A stretch of 64,000 bases of DNA, from positions 24,467,511 to 24,531,510 of the forward strand of contig OZ022585.1 of the NCBI GenBank assembly GCA_963669155.1. Reading direction: 5' to 3'. The stretch is from Arbacia lixula. Its lineage: Eukaryota > Echinodermata > Echinoidea > Arbacioida > Arbaciidae. The notes below the pieces were generated by a model, which did no database searches, had not been told where the DNA came from, and worked only from the letters and a program-made list of their open reading frames with translations. This document shows positions 13,278 to 27,000 of the stretch, piece after piece. Within the stretch, counting starts at the first letter, position 1; every line of letters begins with the position of its first letter. The position numbers and the translations under genes are program-made.

Positions 13278-14435
13278 AAGATGTGTGTTTGCTCCCTTCT
13301 TCATGATGGAGTAATTGAAAACTCCTCAATAAAACACATTTATGTCTGTTTGAGCTCACAGGGCAGATCAAATCAATGATTATTGGTGAGATTTGAAGCA
13401 ATTAAAAAAATTCTTGCTTTATGGCTCAGATATTTCTGAAAATTGCATATCATGTAGAGGGGCTACTGGTGTCAGGTTGATTTGCAATCATGAACAAGAA
13501 TATCTCAAACATAAATTAATTATCACAATGGTCAACCATGTACACAGCAAAGACATAGATAAAAGAAGCATCTGCACATCTAAATAACATAGGAATATTA
13601 TTGCTTCTTTTATACAAAAAAAAAGGAATAACAAAAACAGTCTCACTGAAATATGGCTGCTTATCAGCAGCATCCAAAATGGAGTCTTAGACATGGAATA
13701 TTGTATTGTATTTGTAGTCAAACATTTCAACTTGCATTAAAATCTGACTGCTATGCACATGCTTAATATATTATGCACTAGATGCAGCACATGTGCAGAA
13801 AACAGGAATGGTAAATGTGGATGAGAAACAAATGAGAATATTAAGTCACTGTGACTGTGTTCATGTAATCATTAGGCTAAATTTTACTCATTGTGCTTGC
13901 CATAATATTCCTGCTCTCATAAACTGAACAAATAAATTATCCCCAAAACTACACAAAAGAAACAAGAAGCAAAACCTGTGAATATTAAAGCATAATCACT
14001 TAACAGACTTAAATCAGAGATCAGTCCCTCTCTAAGTTTTATGTTAATCTCCTTTCATAGGATGACAGTTCACGAAGTGTTCTCTACCAAGTTATAGATG
14101 ACTCTGTAATAACGCAATCACGAGGCTTGGTGGATTCCCCAAGGTCTGTGCTGACACGTTGTCTGCACTGGTGCGGTAGCTCAGCTGCGGTCGCTGTCCG
14201 ACGAATCGTCCTGTGGGTTATCAGGAGCCATCACGATCCGCTGTTGGAGTTGTCTCAATACTTGGAAAAGTCCACCGGGGGGGGGGGGGGGGCTGCAGGT
14301 TATCACTGATTGGAGAGAGGATCGATCTGAGCAACCAACAAACCCTGAACTACTCTCCAGGGCAGCAAGCTTGAGTGCTGTACCTTTAGTTGGCTTCAGA
14401 ATCAAAGTCCATCCCTGCACCCATCCCCAGCAGCA
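13278..14435 (-). other. Probable NLR 3' UTR and flank
   Basis: Downstream of the NLR stop on the minus strand. It holds a 16-base G run on the plus strand (C run in the transcript) at 14277-14292. I see no clear AATAAA on the minus strand, so the transcript end is not placed. Short open frames here do not resemble known proteins. Confidence 0.35.
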
Positions 14436-14451
14436 TCATAAGTAGAGCGAC
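14436..14451 (-). CDS. NLR exon 9: last coding bases and stop
   Basis: A good acceptor (ATCTTGCAG) at 14452-14453 followed, in the phase left by exon 8, by codons for R(S)LYL and TGA at 14436-14438. Such a short final coding exon followed by a 3' UTR is plausible but rests on one acceptor. The overall length becomes a multiple of three only with this end. Confidence 0.6.
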
Positions 14452-14991
14452 CTGCAAGATAGTCAGTAACAGTTAACTCTTTACATGCATTTGTTATATT
14501 TTAGCATTTAGTACTTCATACAAATCTTACACAGCAGTATTTTGAGCAGCATTTACAGAGTTAAAAACATGGGGGAATAATGCTGGTAATGGTTACAGCT
14601 GGAATCAGGGTGGGTCTGTTCTCTTGTAATTTCCAGAGTCCGGATTTTATTGAATTTCAATGCTTTTATCATTTTGAGATGATTTCATTTCTCGCTAGTA
14701 TGGGATGGAACCCCTGGTCATTGCAGAATAGCATTATGGTCCACTTTCACTACCATCCCTTACCTTGAATACATTACATATAGAAAACAAGTTCACGAGA
14801 ACAAAACAATGAGACGAAATATAGGATCTGAAGTAGATAGGAAACCAACAAAACGGACAAAGATTTATTAGAAACCCTACCGCCCCAAAACTGCTAAGCT
14901 GTAGTTTGCACAAAATTATTGTAGTCTGCGTTTATTTTCATATCACATCTTTCCTATTTTACACACACACAAACCTAAGAACACACACACA

Positions 14992-15034
<43 letters not shown>

Positions 15035-18000
15035 TGTACAACCTTTAAAATTCCCTTTTTCATATAAAATTAACTTCTGCTCCTCCCACCCTTCTCTCCT
15101 ATACCATGCATTCCTTCCCCTGATGCTTCCTATTGACTCCCCCTTTCCTCTCCTCATGTGCATCTTACCTATGGATCACAACAAAAGTCAGCTTTCCCTG
15201 CTGGTTGGTCTGACGGATTAGTTCATCCAGCTTCCTATCCTCGCCATCTGTATCGCATTCATGGAACCTACATATCAAAATAACACAAGCCATTTATGTT
15301 ACTTTTGCTGATACATTCAAATACTGTAACTTCCAAAAAGAAGGTAGGTTTTTCAGTAGAGCATGGTCAGGGGCATGAAAATATGTAAATAAAAAATTTA
15401 TTTCAACTGAATATGATTCAATTAGCAATATATCTTCATAATAGGGAATGTATTATCTATAGTGAAGTTGTGATGACATACTATTAGATGTGTTTATAGT
15501 TCTATTACGTTGTAAATCAAACACTGAAAGAATAGGATGGTTTCTTTCATACCAATATAAATATATAATTATTTATATTGGTGTTAAAGTACCCATCATA
15601 TGCTTTGATACCCACTGATCATCCATATTCTTGTGATCGTATGTAAAAGAAGTTTCAGCATTGCGCTGGTCACAGTTCACGTTGCACAGGTGGATCAAGT
15701 TAACACAAATGGCAGTGAGACGTTGGCTGGAGCAGACCAGTTAATGTACAATTATATCAGGCCATGTCATTTGGCTATTCGCTAGCTATGGAAGCAACAT
15801 TATAATGTGCTTGCTGAGTGAGGGCGCTATAATTTTGAGTCTGGTAGAGTCCTTTCCGCACACCAGGCCCAACGTCTAAAAAGACAATTCAAATGACATT
15901 GCTTGCTACTCTCAGTGTTACAATCTGACAAAAAAAAAATATTTTCTCTGCATACAGTTTAAGACTGTAAAATGACATGTTAATGGGACTTTACAAGGGT
16001 TACAAATTGTTGACTTTATATCGTGACCAGCTATTTAGTTTATAACAGTGCATGTATACAGAAGAATTACTTATCAAAATAGTTTAGACTGTTTTGTAGG
16101 CTGGATAAGGAGATTGGATGGAGTTTTCTAACAAAACAGGAAAGACAAGATAATCACAAGATTTGAAATTTGCTGTACTAAAGTTTGTTTCTTGAATAAA
16201 ATCCTCTCTGGGCTCAGAACTAAATCATGTAAATGCATGGTTAACTGTTAAATCCTTTCATGTTTTGTGTATTCCATTTAAAGTACAGTAGTCGTTATTG
16301 TTTTACAAATCCTTTGTGTAACATCCTCACGAACAACAAATAATCACACGTGTTGTGTCCCTGCTGTGTTCTGTATACATATTTACCTTTTAATGTTCTA
16401 GTATAATTTCATTGCCCTTGTTCATTGTCTACTGTCATGTATCGCTGCTGCGCATGCATGCACATTGCGAGAGAATTAAACCAGTTCTGGAACCATAACG
16501 AGCTTGTGTCAAATGTGTGTTTCTTTGTGTCTCATATGTAATCATAATCTACACACATGGTAGCCTCTGTGGAGTACATATTATACTCTCGTGACGAGGA
16601 TAAACTTTTTTGTGTGTCCTCCATAACTTTTCAAGAAAATTATGTCTTCGTTTGGTCTTCTATGTGAATTTCATGACAGGGAAGAGGAGTGGCTGCAGAC
16701 AGTACACGGAGCGAATGCGGCATTACTTCACGGCAAATGACATCACCACTGCAGAGGGCAATATTCTTGAGCGTAAGTGGAGTGTCTACATACAAACTAC
16801 TCAGCAGTTTGGTGTCAACGCAGAAGCCTGGAGACTTAAAAATTGGATGACCAGATAACTCTAGCTAGTATTCAACCACAACGTTTTCATGAAAGTTGTC
16901 AGCACTGACAAGTTTTTATTAACGTTTTATTTCAACAGGGTAGCCCTTTCAGTTAAAGAACTGATCTCCCAAGGGGCCCTGCACACAATAAAAAACAATA
17001 AAATTCACATTTTTAACACAACAACAAAATATGAGATAAATACAAACGAAAAAGAATGCATACATGAACTAGTTCATAAAACAATGTCAGAGATATCTAT
17101 CAACTACTTCCATAAAAAAATATAAAAACAAACAAAAACAAAAACAAAACAACAAAAAACCTTTGCTCTGACTGGAGACTTAGATGCGATCAGTAAGTGA
17201 TAATATTTTACATTGCTTCTTAAAGGAATAAATTGATTTGATATTTCTAATGCAAAGTGGGAGATTGTTCCAGATTTTTGAACCAATATATTGAAAAGAC
17301 CTTTTCATATAGTCTTTGTTTGGCTTGATTACATATAATGGATTATCGATAGCATATCTTGTGAATATATTGGGACTTCTAAAAATGACCAGACCCGTTA
17401 AAAATTGAGGTGAAAGTCCATTTATAACTTTAAACATACACAAACAAAATTGATAATTAACTCTTTGTAGAACAGATTGCCAATTTAGCCGTTTCAACAT
17501 TATCAGGTGAGGTGTAAGAAAATCCGCATTCAGAATCAGGCGAGCATAACGATTTTGAAGACGCTGTACCTTCAAAATAAAAAACTTAGCTGAGGTTCCC
17601 CATATAATCAAACCATAATCAATGTGTGGGAGAAATAAACCATTATATAGCAGAGTCAAAACTTGTTTCGGTAAATATTTCTTTATTTGTCTGATACACC
17701 CAATAGTTTTAGCTAGTTTCGCACATACCGATTCAATGTGTTTATCAAACTTGAGAGTGTTATCAAGTATGACCCCTAAATACTTAAATTGATTCACCTG
17801 TTCAATAATATCCTCTTCGCGCTTCAGCACAATTTGTTTACTGTGTACTTTTTTATGTGTGCCAATCAACATAACTTTACATTTTTTCGTATTTAACTGT
17901 AGTTCATTTTTATCTACCCATTGCATAACTCTATTCAGTTCAGCTTGCAATTTCGTTTGAACGGATAAATAATCTCGACCTTTACAAAATAGGGCAGCGT

Positions 18001-21000
18001 CATCAGCATAGAGACTCAATTTAGTTTGATCAGAATATAACAAATCGCACATATCATTTATAAAGTTGTCTTTCTCCGACAGTTACCATAGTAACAGTCA
18101 GCAGTCCCGCGCAATTCCGGATTCCTGCTATTGGTCAAAATAGCAGGAATTCACTATTTTCAGCGCTGACTCAGTTATGCAGTATTACGTAACGAGACGT
18201 CTCTGTAGAATGTCTATGGGAAAATTTTGACGGTTAAGACATTCAATTAAACAAAAAATTATTTTGGGCAGAGTACTGGATAGAGTATTCTAATATTTGA
18301 CAATTTCGTAAATGGATAATTGAACTTATAATGTGTGCGTTTTTAGAATGATCTATCCAGTACTCTCGGCGAAAATTGTGTTAGAAAACGTGGGTTGTAT
18401 GATTTCAAAAACCCAACGGTTATAGACGTGTGCGACAGGAACTTCGCGCGAGTTAGAGCGAATATACACACTCGGACACCGCACTGCGTTGTCAGCATGG
18501 TGAGTGTACACGCCACTGAACTCGTGTGGAGAAGTTGGCCGAACGAACGGTAAGGCATGTGGGAGAAACAAGCGTGACTATATATGCACACCATCTGATG
18601 TCCCCACACCGTGTTTGTAATGTGCACACTGTCCATCGTCTTTTGCACACTGTGTCAGCTCCCTCCAGTTTGTTCCCAAGCTATCCGATAAAATTTTTTC
18701 CTTATATTTCTCACCCAAGCCAGCCATGCATGGTTAATTTCAACCCGATAACAAATCCCCTCACACATGGATGTTATGTAAGATAAACGCTGCCATTCTG
18801 GCACTAACCATGGCAACGACTCGTGGGCCAGTACAGTGTTCATATGCACAACACTTGCAGTGCTAAAAATATACTTTCTCACACCATGGACCAGTGTAAG
18901 GTCCATGCTCAAACGTTATCGCCGAGGTGTGGTGTGTTATTCTATTTCGTATCGAGAGCACAAAACACTATCCCTGTACCTGTGCGATTGGGCGATTGAA
19001 CTTCTGTGGAGCTCTGAATAGATGTATGGTGATCTTGCAGATGTTGATATTTCTCCTCTGGATCCGAGTACAAATGCGGAACACTGAATTATTACGAACT
19101 ATTATCATTATTAGGTATCAATGTTTTGCATGGCATGCTGACCGAACCATGTGTGTGAGGTGCATGGGGCACTGTGCCATGCGCTGAAGTACATTGTAAA
19201 TTGAATCTCCAGCGCGATTCACAGCAGTATCCCAATAAAACTTCGCAAGGAATTAAACCTCGAGTAAGGTAGGATGATGAATTATTCGTATAGAGTTCTA
19301 TAACTTTGAATATTAATGTCTATAACGCATTGTTTATTTCAATCTCTCTCCTTGTCTCGTTACTTGTATGTTGCTCTCACTGAGATCACACCCCCTACCC
19401 CGCATTGTCTTACTTTGAATCTATCAATTGTCATATCAAGGGGTACATCCTTGGTCATAATGATACTAACACGATTTATGCAAAAGTGCCTGTCTTGTTC
19501 ACACGCCCGACGCCTTCCTAATTCAATGCAAATTTTCTAAAATACGGGAGAGCAGGAGGGTTCAGGGAACGTGGCCAGGAAGAGAGAAGGATAGAGAGGG
19601 TGAAATGGGGGCGGAGGGTAACGCGGTGCGTGTGTAGATACGCAAAACCTGACGTCGTGTAAATTGCCAGCCTTTCGAACAAAACGGCTGTAAAAATTCT
19701 AGGATTCGCACAGTGCCATCGTCTGTCCGTATGCGACCGCTATGGGCAGAGGTTTGCCAGTAGCAGTTTTTCACTATCATCACGATAGCAGGAATCCGGA
19801 ATTGCGCGGGACTGGTCAGAGGCTAGTGCCTCTCAGCCAAAAAAACCCGAGGATTTCACTGAAATTGTCAGCACTGACTATATAGTCAGTGCTGAAAACT
19901 TACATGAAATGCCCCCCAGAAACGTCGCCCAGCAAAACAAAAGCCTGTGAAACACACCAACGCGCGAATTCTGTGCTGGTAATTCGGTGTCCGTCAAGAA
20001 TCATGCACCCGGTGAAGCGTGGGTACTGGTCGCGTGATCTGAAAAACAGGACCCGCGTCTTACGACGTCGAAGTCGTAATCAGGCCGCGTACACTGAGAT
20101 GGAAAAAACATGTGGACCACCTCCGTGGTTGTGCCGAAGATCAGCCTGGCAGTCCACCGCCAACGCGAGCGGACGACGACTCCAGAGGGGAAAAGAACAA
20201 AGACGATGAAGATAGGGATCCCTGTGATGATTAGGCTATCGATGGAAGAGCAGACTGCAGTGAAAATGATGCACAAACCACAAACAAACAATATCCAAAG
20301 CGTGTAACAAACCGACCAGCATTTTACGGTTTTCAGTAAACCAAATACTTAACCTGTAAATAGAATTTGTAATACAATTTGCTTTTTGGCATATTTAAAA
20401 TTATTAATTGAAGAATCCCTATAATTAATATCTAATGACTTGATGATCTTGAACGGTAAAAAGAGACAAAAAAGCTTTCGAGAATGAAGAATTTTCACAA
20501 AAACCTTTCAAAAATTATAAACTCGAGTTATTGACGCTTTCCTGGTAATACAAAATAAAAAATGGCAGATGATAAAATAAGATGAAGTTATGATGTAAAT
20601 GTTAGAAATGTACATGTCTAAATAAGCCAAGGAGGAGAACATGTCATGTGCTGCAAATGCACATTGCAAAAGAATACAGTTCTGGAGCCATATCGAACTT
20701 GTGTCAAACGTGTGTTTCTTTGTGTCTCATAAGTAATTAATGTATCCTTTTACACGATAGTCTCTCCGGAGTACATATCATCTAGCAACTCCACTGCTGC
20801 TGTTTCTGGCATGTGTTATTGCTGCAATCAGCTTACACTGTATGTAAGAGTCTACCAGTAACGTAATATTTCTCAGCATGCTCTATGTTGGCCCACACCT
20901 CAGGCTGCTCAATAAGCGTAAAAATAGATGTACATGATAAAAAATAGATTATTTCACATGAAAGTCCTAAAATTCATTTGTGTATTACCAATTTATATTT

Positions 21001-24000
21001 AAGTACCTGACTTAATGTGTGTCTGATAAAATAAACAAGAAATGAAAGAAAACTAACAACAGAAATCAACGTTCTCGTATAACATGCATACAAAGTAAGC
21101 TTATTTTGGTTTCAGTAAGAAGTGTATGTAACAAGCATTGCTGTAGGTTGATGGGCCCCATATTTTCTTTTTTTATAAATTAACCAGATCATTCGCATCT
21201 GGGAATTGAAAGAGTGCTTTCAATAGCATAACGTGTGTGGTACGAATATATGTTTTTTCCCCGGTTAATTTCAATTTTAAGATGCCGCTATGTTATTGAC
21301 TATCTTGAATGCAAGACGACAATAGTCAAACATAATTCCCTCTTTAACTTGCTGCCATTGTAAAGTCTTTAGAAGAGAATGCTGATGGACATTTAAGTAT
21401 TATTCCAAATTTCTGGGTATCCATCTATGAAAGCACACAATGTGAGCTGCCAACAAAATATAATCATGGAAATATTGAGCTCACGTAATATTTGCCATGT
21501 CAAACAATGGTGTGCAATGTCACATTTGAATACTTGCTATTCTATCCTCAATCCGATAGAGTTTGCTAAGATCTCACACGTTTAACACATAATTCATAAA
21601 AATAAAAACATGGATTCGGAAAAGTTTGTCTCCAACAGTCTCGTGACAATGGCTTTACAAATCATTCTTGCGCAGTTCGAGCGCAGTTCTCACAGTTTGT
21701 GCGAATGTCGTGTGTCAACCAAACATTTTGCGCCTAATTCAGAAGCAATGAACACCGTCAATGTTCGTGCGACATTCGTGCATTGGCGATTTGTGTAAAT
21801 AAAACATCATGTCACATGATTTGGACCTGCCACCGATTGTCTTTAAGACATGATACGTTCAAAAGAAATTTCAAATTATTTTGACATTTCTGAACCTATA
21901 TGCACATGTTTTGCGTGCTTTTGCAGCAGAATGCGATTGTTGGATTGTTGGACTTTGCCATCTTTTACATTCGCCCCCTTTGCAAATCATTCGCCTGCAC
22001 GGAGCAAACATATTTCTCCAAATCCATATGTTTGTTTGACATTCGCGTCATTCGCATATATCGTTTGGGTGCTCCGTGAAAACCGCTCTTTAAGCTCTTG
22101 CAGCAGAAAATGCGAATGTCGGCCATTTTTCTACATTTGCGTCCTTCGCAAATCAGGCGCCTGCCCCGTGAAAACAACCCTTTAACCATAAGCATCAACA
22201 ACAAGCTTCTGACACACATACATTTAATGTGTTTTATAGGGGCTGTTGTTTGCACCCAAAGCATGCACCGTCAACATGCTACATAATCATCTCTCTAAAG
22301 AAGAAACCGACATATGACTTGAATCAGTTTCAAAGGTGAAAATGCTTTAAACAAATGATAGCCATCTGGATAATTCGTATCATTGCAACCACCCTGATAT
22401 ACATGTACATTATTATGTTGCACATAATAATCATATATGATGGTTCGCATTGGTATATACTTGTGTGGATAAATCATGATACATTGCATTTATTATTTTA
22501 TTGCGGTGATCAGGATATCTTGAACCTGAACTCGCAACAAGCATATGGTGAAAGGCCTATATGTGTTGGAAGGTTAATTTACATAGTAATCATACGCACA
22601 TGTTTGTTTGGTAGCTTGCACATGTTTAGCTCATGAATAATGAACTTCAAATTTCTTTTTAATCAATGTTATGTTCTAAATAGTTCCTAAGTATGTATTA
22701 AATATATTACTATTTAGCTTTCATGAATCTATCCTCTCTTAATTCTCCTGAAATATCATATTATTTGAAAAAAAATGATGCTGCATATCTTTGATCTGAT
22801 ATTCAATCTCATGTAATTTCTAATTTTGCCTTAACATATTCAAAATCTTTAAGCATGATTTAGTAAAGTCCAGCCCTACTTGAACATAACGATCATAACC
22901 AACCGTACCAATATCCAAGTTTGTTTTCTTTGCTGGCTTCAGATATTTCCATTTTATCATGTAGCCAAGCCATGCAAACAGTAAAAGCAACTCACGTGAT
23001 ATCCCTCAATGACTGGTGCTCCACCAGGAGTGCTACCATGCTCCTGACTGCTGTGTTACCGAGCTTGAGATAGCGGAATCTTATCTTCGTGAGCCCGGGG
23101 CATGACGACATCACAGCATGGCACAAGGAGACTGGATCGTCAATACTCATGATACCATGGTGACCATGGATGGTGAGCCTGTTGAGGTTCTGGACCGCGT
23201 TACACATCTCCTCCACCTTGGCAGACCTCGTCGTGTCTCTAATGACTAGAACCAGGTGCTCCACTTCTGGGTGTATCGACGCGAGTCCCAGCTCCAACAG
23301 AATAAGCATGTCATAGACATGAAGATCTAAACTCTCAAGTCGAACGTTCGTGGGAATCTGTCCAGTGGAGTAAAATCAAAATGGATGTTCTTCACATGAA
23401 TCCTCTGATTTATAAACATTGACACAACCTGACATTAGAATACTGGGGGGAGTAATTGGCCGAAATGAAAGAGTCACAGTTTATGGACACAGTCTTATTC
23501 TACACCATGTGTCTTACTTTGTCATGTGAATATATACTTCAATGACAACCTGAACAAATGCAAAGAGTAGGTCATATTTTCACATTAGACATACAAGCAG
23601 CACATTTCTTTACAGCCAACCACCAAAGTAAACTTGGAATGAGCTTTATGATTACAGTAGTGTTTGGAGAGGATGAAATCTACCACATAGTCTTCAGCAT
23701 GCACCTTATTACATTTTTAATTTTCTTTGTCGTGACTAGAATAGTTTGAGACAATAAGATATGACGTGACTATACTCGTCCTCACAAAGAGTGGCTTATA
23801 TTCCTTCAGAGAGACAAGGTTGAAGAATTAAACCTAATATCACTGACTGATATAAAAGTGTAATATCCACTCTGTTTGTATGTACTGTGTGTCATTAATA
23901 TGTTTCTTTGTGTGTTTGCTTGCGCGTATAGTTCATGCGTGTACCCGGTAATGTGCATGCGTAAGGGTGCAAGATTTCAGAGATATTCAGATTTCAGACT

Positions 24001-27000
24001 ATCATGAATGTGTGTGGTCGCATAAAATGTATATACCTGTACATATATAACATGTGTGTGCAAGAGTGCATGTGTGTGTGACTGTGTCTCTGTCTCTGTG
24101 TGTGTGTGAGTGTGTAGTTGTGTTACTGATGTGCGAAAGTGTTCAGGGTGGCGCCTGAATTGTAGGTTATTTTGCATTCACTTTTCATATTCCTTTCTTT
24201 ATTGGTGTTGCTTTCAGTTGATGATAGTTATGAAAGTAGATGCTAGCTAATAATCACATTATGCCTTGTATAGTCATGTTGTCAATACTAATGGTTGTAA
24301 TATAACCTGGTCACTTACCCGCAGTGGTCCCTCCGATCGCTGACCTCGCCTGATACCCGTCATGTTGAGGGACCGCAGGCAAGGCAGCCCCAATATCGCA
24401 TGTAGCCTTACCCTGGTCATGGTCACACGACTGATGTGAATGGTTGTGATCTGAGAGGAGGAATAGAAGGATGATAGGAGAGATAGAGCAAGAAGGATCA
24501 GAGGAACCGGGGAGAGAGACCGAGGGGCATGTTTTTAATGTATTGTATTGTATTTATTTGGTCCATTTGAAAGATTCATATGGAAATTCACCTCATTCAC
24601 ATGATAAAATTGTTTAACATAGAACATAAAAGCAAAACACAATTTTACAGATTAACTGACAACATCATACACACAGAATACGGAACAAAAGAATCTAGGA
24701 AACGTTTAGTGCGGCATTTCTTTGACCTTATCCTTCTTCCAGATCGCATGAATGTATAACAATCGTTTAGAGTGTAATCTTCATTGGCTAGTATTTCTTT
24801 AGTCTTTTAAGCGATTCTGTCTTCCCATTCCTTTCTAAGATGTCATCTTTCTCCAATTATTTTACTGACCCGTTTCACAATAGCTTCGAGTTTCAAAAGA
24901 TCCTCCTTTCTGCAGGCCCTGAACCAAACAACACAATTCAAGACTAAAGCACTTTCAACAATGGATTTGTAAAACATACTCAGTATTGGTTTGTCAACAT
25001 GTAATGATCCTAGTTTACGTAAGAAATACATTCTTGTTTGAACTTTGGAAACAATGGACTTACATTCTTCAGCCCATGTGAGTTTGTTATCTATTGTTGT
25101 CCCAAGGTATTTATATCTATATATCTCAATGTTTTCACCTTTTATCTGAATTGGGTCATGTTGTGGGGCAGTTGCGCTAAAATCAAATATGATTTCTTTG
25201 GTTTTGGAAGGGTTTAACTGAAGAAAATTATCATCACACCAGAGGGTACACTGATCCACATTTGACCGATATTCAATTTCGTTATTTCTAATCAGTCCTA
25301 GAATTACAGTATCGTTTGCGTATTTGAATATTCTGACATTATCCCCTTCAGCCCTACATCCATTAGTGTACACAATGAACAATACAGCAGACAGAACACA
25401 TCCTTGTGGGGCGCCGGTATTAAGTTACATGGGATCTGACAAATAGTTTTGAACCTTTACTCTTTGAGTCCGATTTTAAAGACAGTCTTTTATACACAAA
25501 ATCAGGGAAGGTGGGACATCCATCTGATGTAACCTGCCCAAAAGAATGTGGGTTTGAATAGTGTTAAACAGCTAGCCGACGAAAAATCGGCGAAGAGAGC
25601 GCGTGCGTAGCAACCCAGTTTATCTGTGTGTTGCGCAATATCATGGATGAGCATTAACACCGCATCGTTGACAGACTTTTTCAGCTGATACGCGAACTGA
25701 AAATTGTTATTTTAGGTTGGAGATGTGCGGGAAGATGAATTGCAATACAAGCCTCTCAAAACATTTCATAACAATGGAGGTGAGCGCGACTGGTCGATAA
25801 TCGTTCAGGACTGATGCACACTTTGTTTTAGGAACAGGGATTACAGTTGCCGATTTCCAGCAGGCGGGGGATCTGCATGCATCTAGAGACATTTGAAACA
25901 GCTTGGCGTAAGGAATTGCCAGCTGAGAGGCACAACACTTGAGTAGTTTCCAATTTATTCCATCAGGGCCCATTGCCTTGTTCGGTTTGACTCTTTGGAA
26001 CACTTTCGTATAACCGTTTTGAAGAGACCAATGCCTTCCGTTTCACTAGTAAATAAAACGTTGGTGTTTCAACATGTTCAATTATATGAAATGTAATATG
26101 TGAATCCTGGAATGCAATACTGTATAGTGAATATTTTGCCCCAAGGTCAAATGGTTGCTAAGATGCGGCCTCCCTTAGCAACCAATGCATGGTGGAACAA
26201 CTGAGTTTAAATAAAATTGGCTATTTATGATTGGCCGTTGCAGCCAAGTTAGATGAGTTACATTGCTCATTTCATGTAAATTGAAAGAACTTTATAGTCT
26301 TAATATGCACAATGTATTGTAGCGCCGACCTAACTACCTGTTATTATGCATGAGGTCACCGAAAATGGTGTTAAGCGTCAATGATAATGTGTTTGGGTGC
26401 ATGTTTGGAAGCTGATAACTTTGAAACTCTATCAGTTTAGAACCCAATAATATATAAAGTCTTTTATTTCTTCTGCCCACCTACCAAAAATCGGTCTAAA
26501 AACATGCATCGTTTTCTTGTTGAGCGCCCGCAAATTTTGACTGTTTGCCCATAGCCACCCCTTCAGAGAATGAAGAAGGGGCGGCCATGGGCATGCAGTC
26601 CAGTCTCGGCTGTCGTGGCCAACCTGTACAAGGAGAGTTTTGAAGATGAAGCATTGGACGCATGCCCTCTCTCTTGCAATCCCCGGGTTTGGAAGAGATA
26701 CGTAGATGATACGTTCATCATAATCTTTCGTTCAGAAATGGACAACCTGCTCAGACAAATGAATAGCCGCCAACCATCCATTCAATTTATGTAGGACGTT
26801 GAGTGTGAAGGGAAGATAGCATTCTTAGACACGCGGCTCACAGTCACGAGAACCACGTATAGAGGCTCTCCACCTCAGTCTACAGGAAGCCTATCCATAC
26901 AGACCAGTACATTGTGTTCGACTCTCACCATCCCCGGCTCGCGATCACTCAATGTGAATTAGGGACCGCATGATCGTTACCAAAATCGCGGAAAAAGAGG

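Larger units (their letters stand above)
16433..20775 (+). mobile_element. Fossil Gypsy-type LTR retrotransposon, with nested insertions
   Basis: Two matching short terminal repeats flank remains of an internal region: 16433-16578 (146 bp) and 20642-20775 (134 bp), both starting TGTCATG and ending GAGTACA. Gag-like sequence follows the left repeat (about 16600-16870). A Gypsy-like end of pol with basic residues and HVDHL lies near 19890-20290, and a purine tract (AAGGAGGAGAACA) precedes the right repeat. A LINE (16890-18062) and a TIR element (18104-19812) lie within. It is broken, with most of pol missing. The repeats have diverged strongly with indels, so it is old. No clear target duplication. 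Confidence 0.6.

Noticed and set aside
17180-18052. RT frame as a telomerase or domesticated host RT
   Set aside because: It has the thumb and C-terminal pattern of LINEs, a truncated 5' edge and a LINE 3' end.
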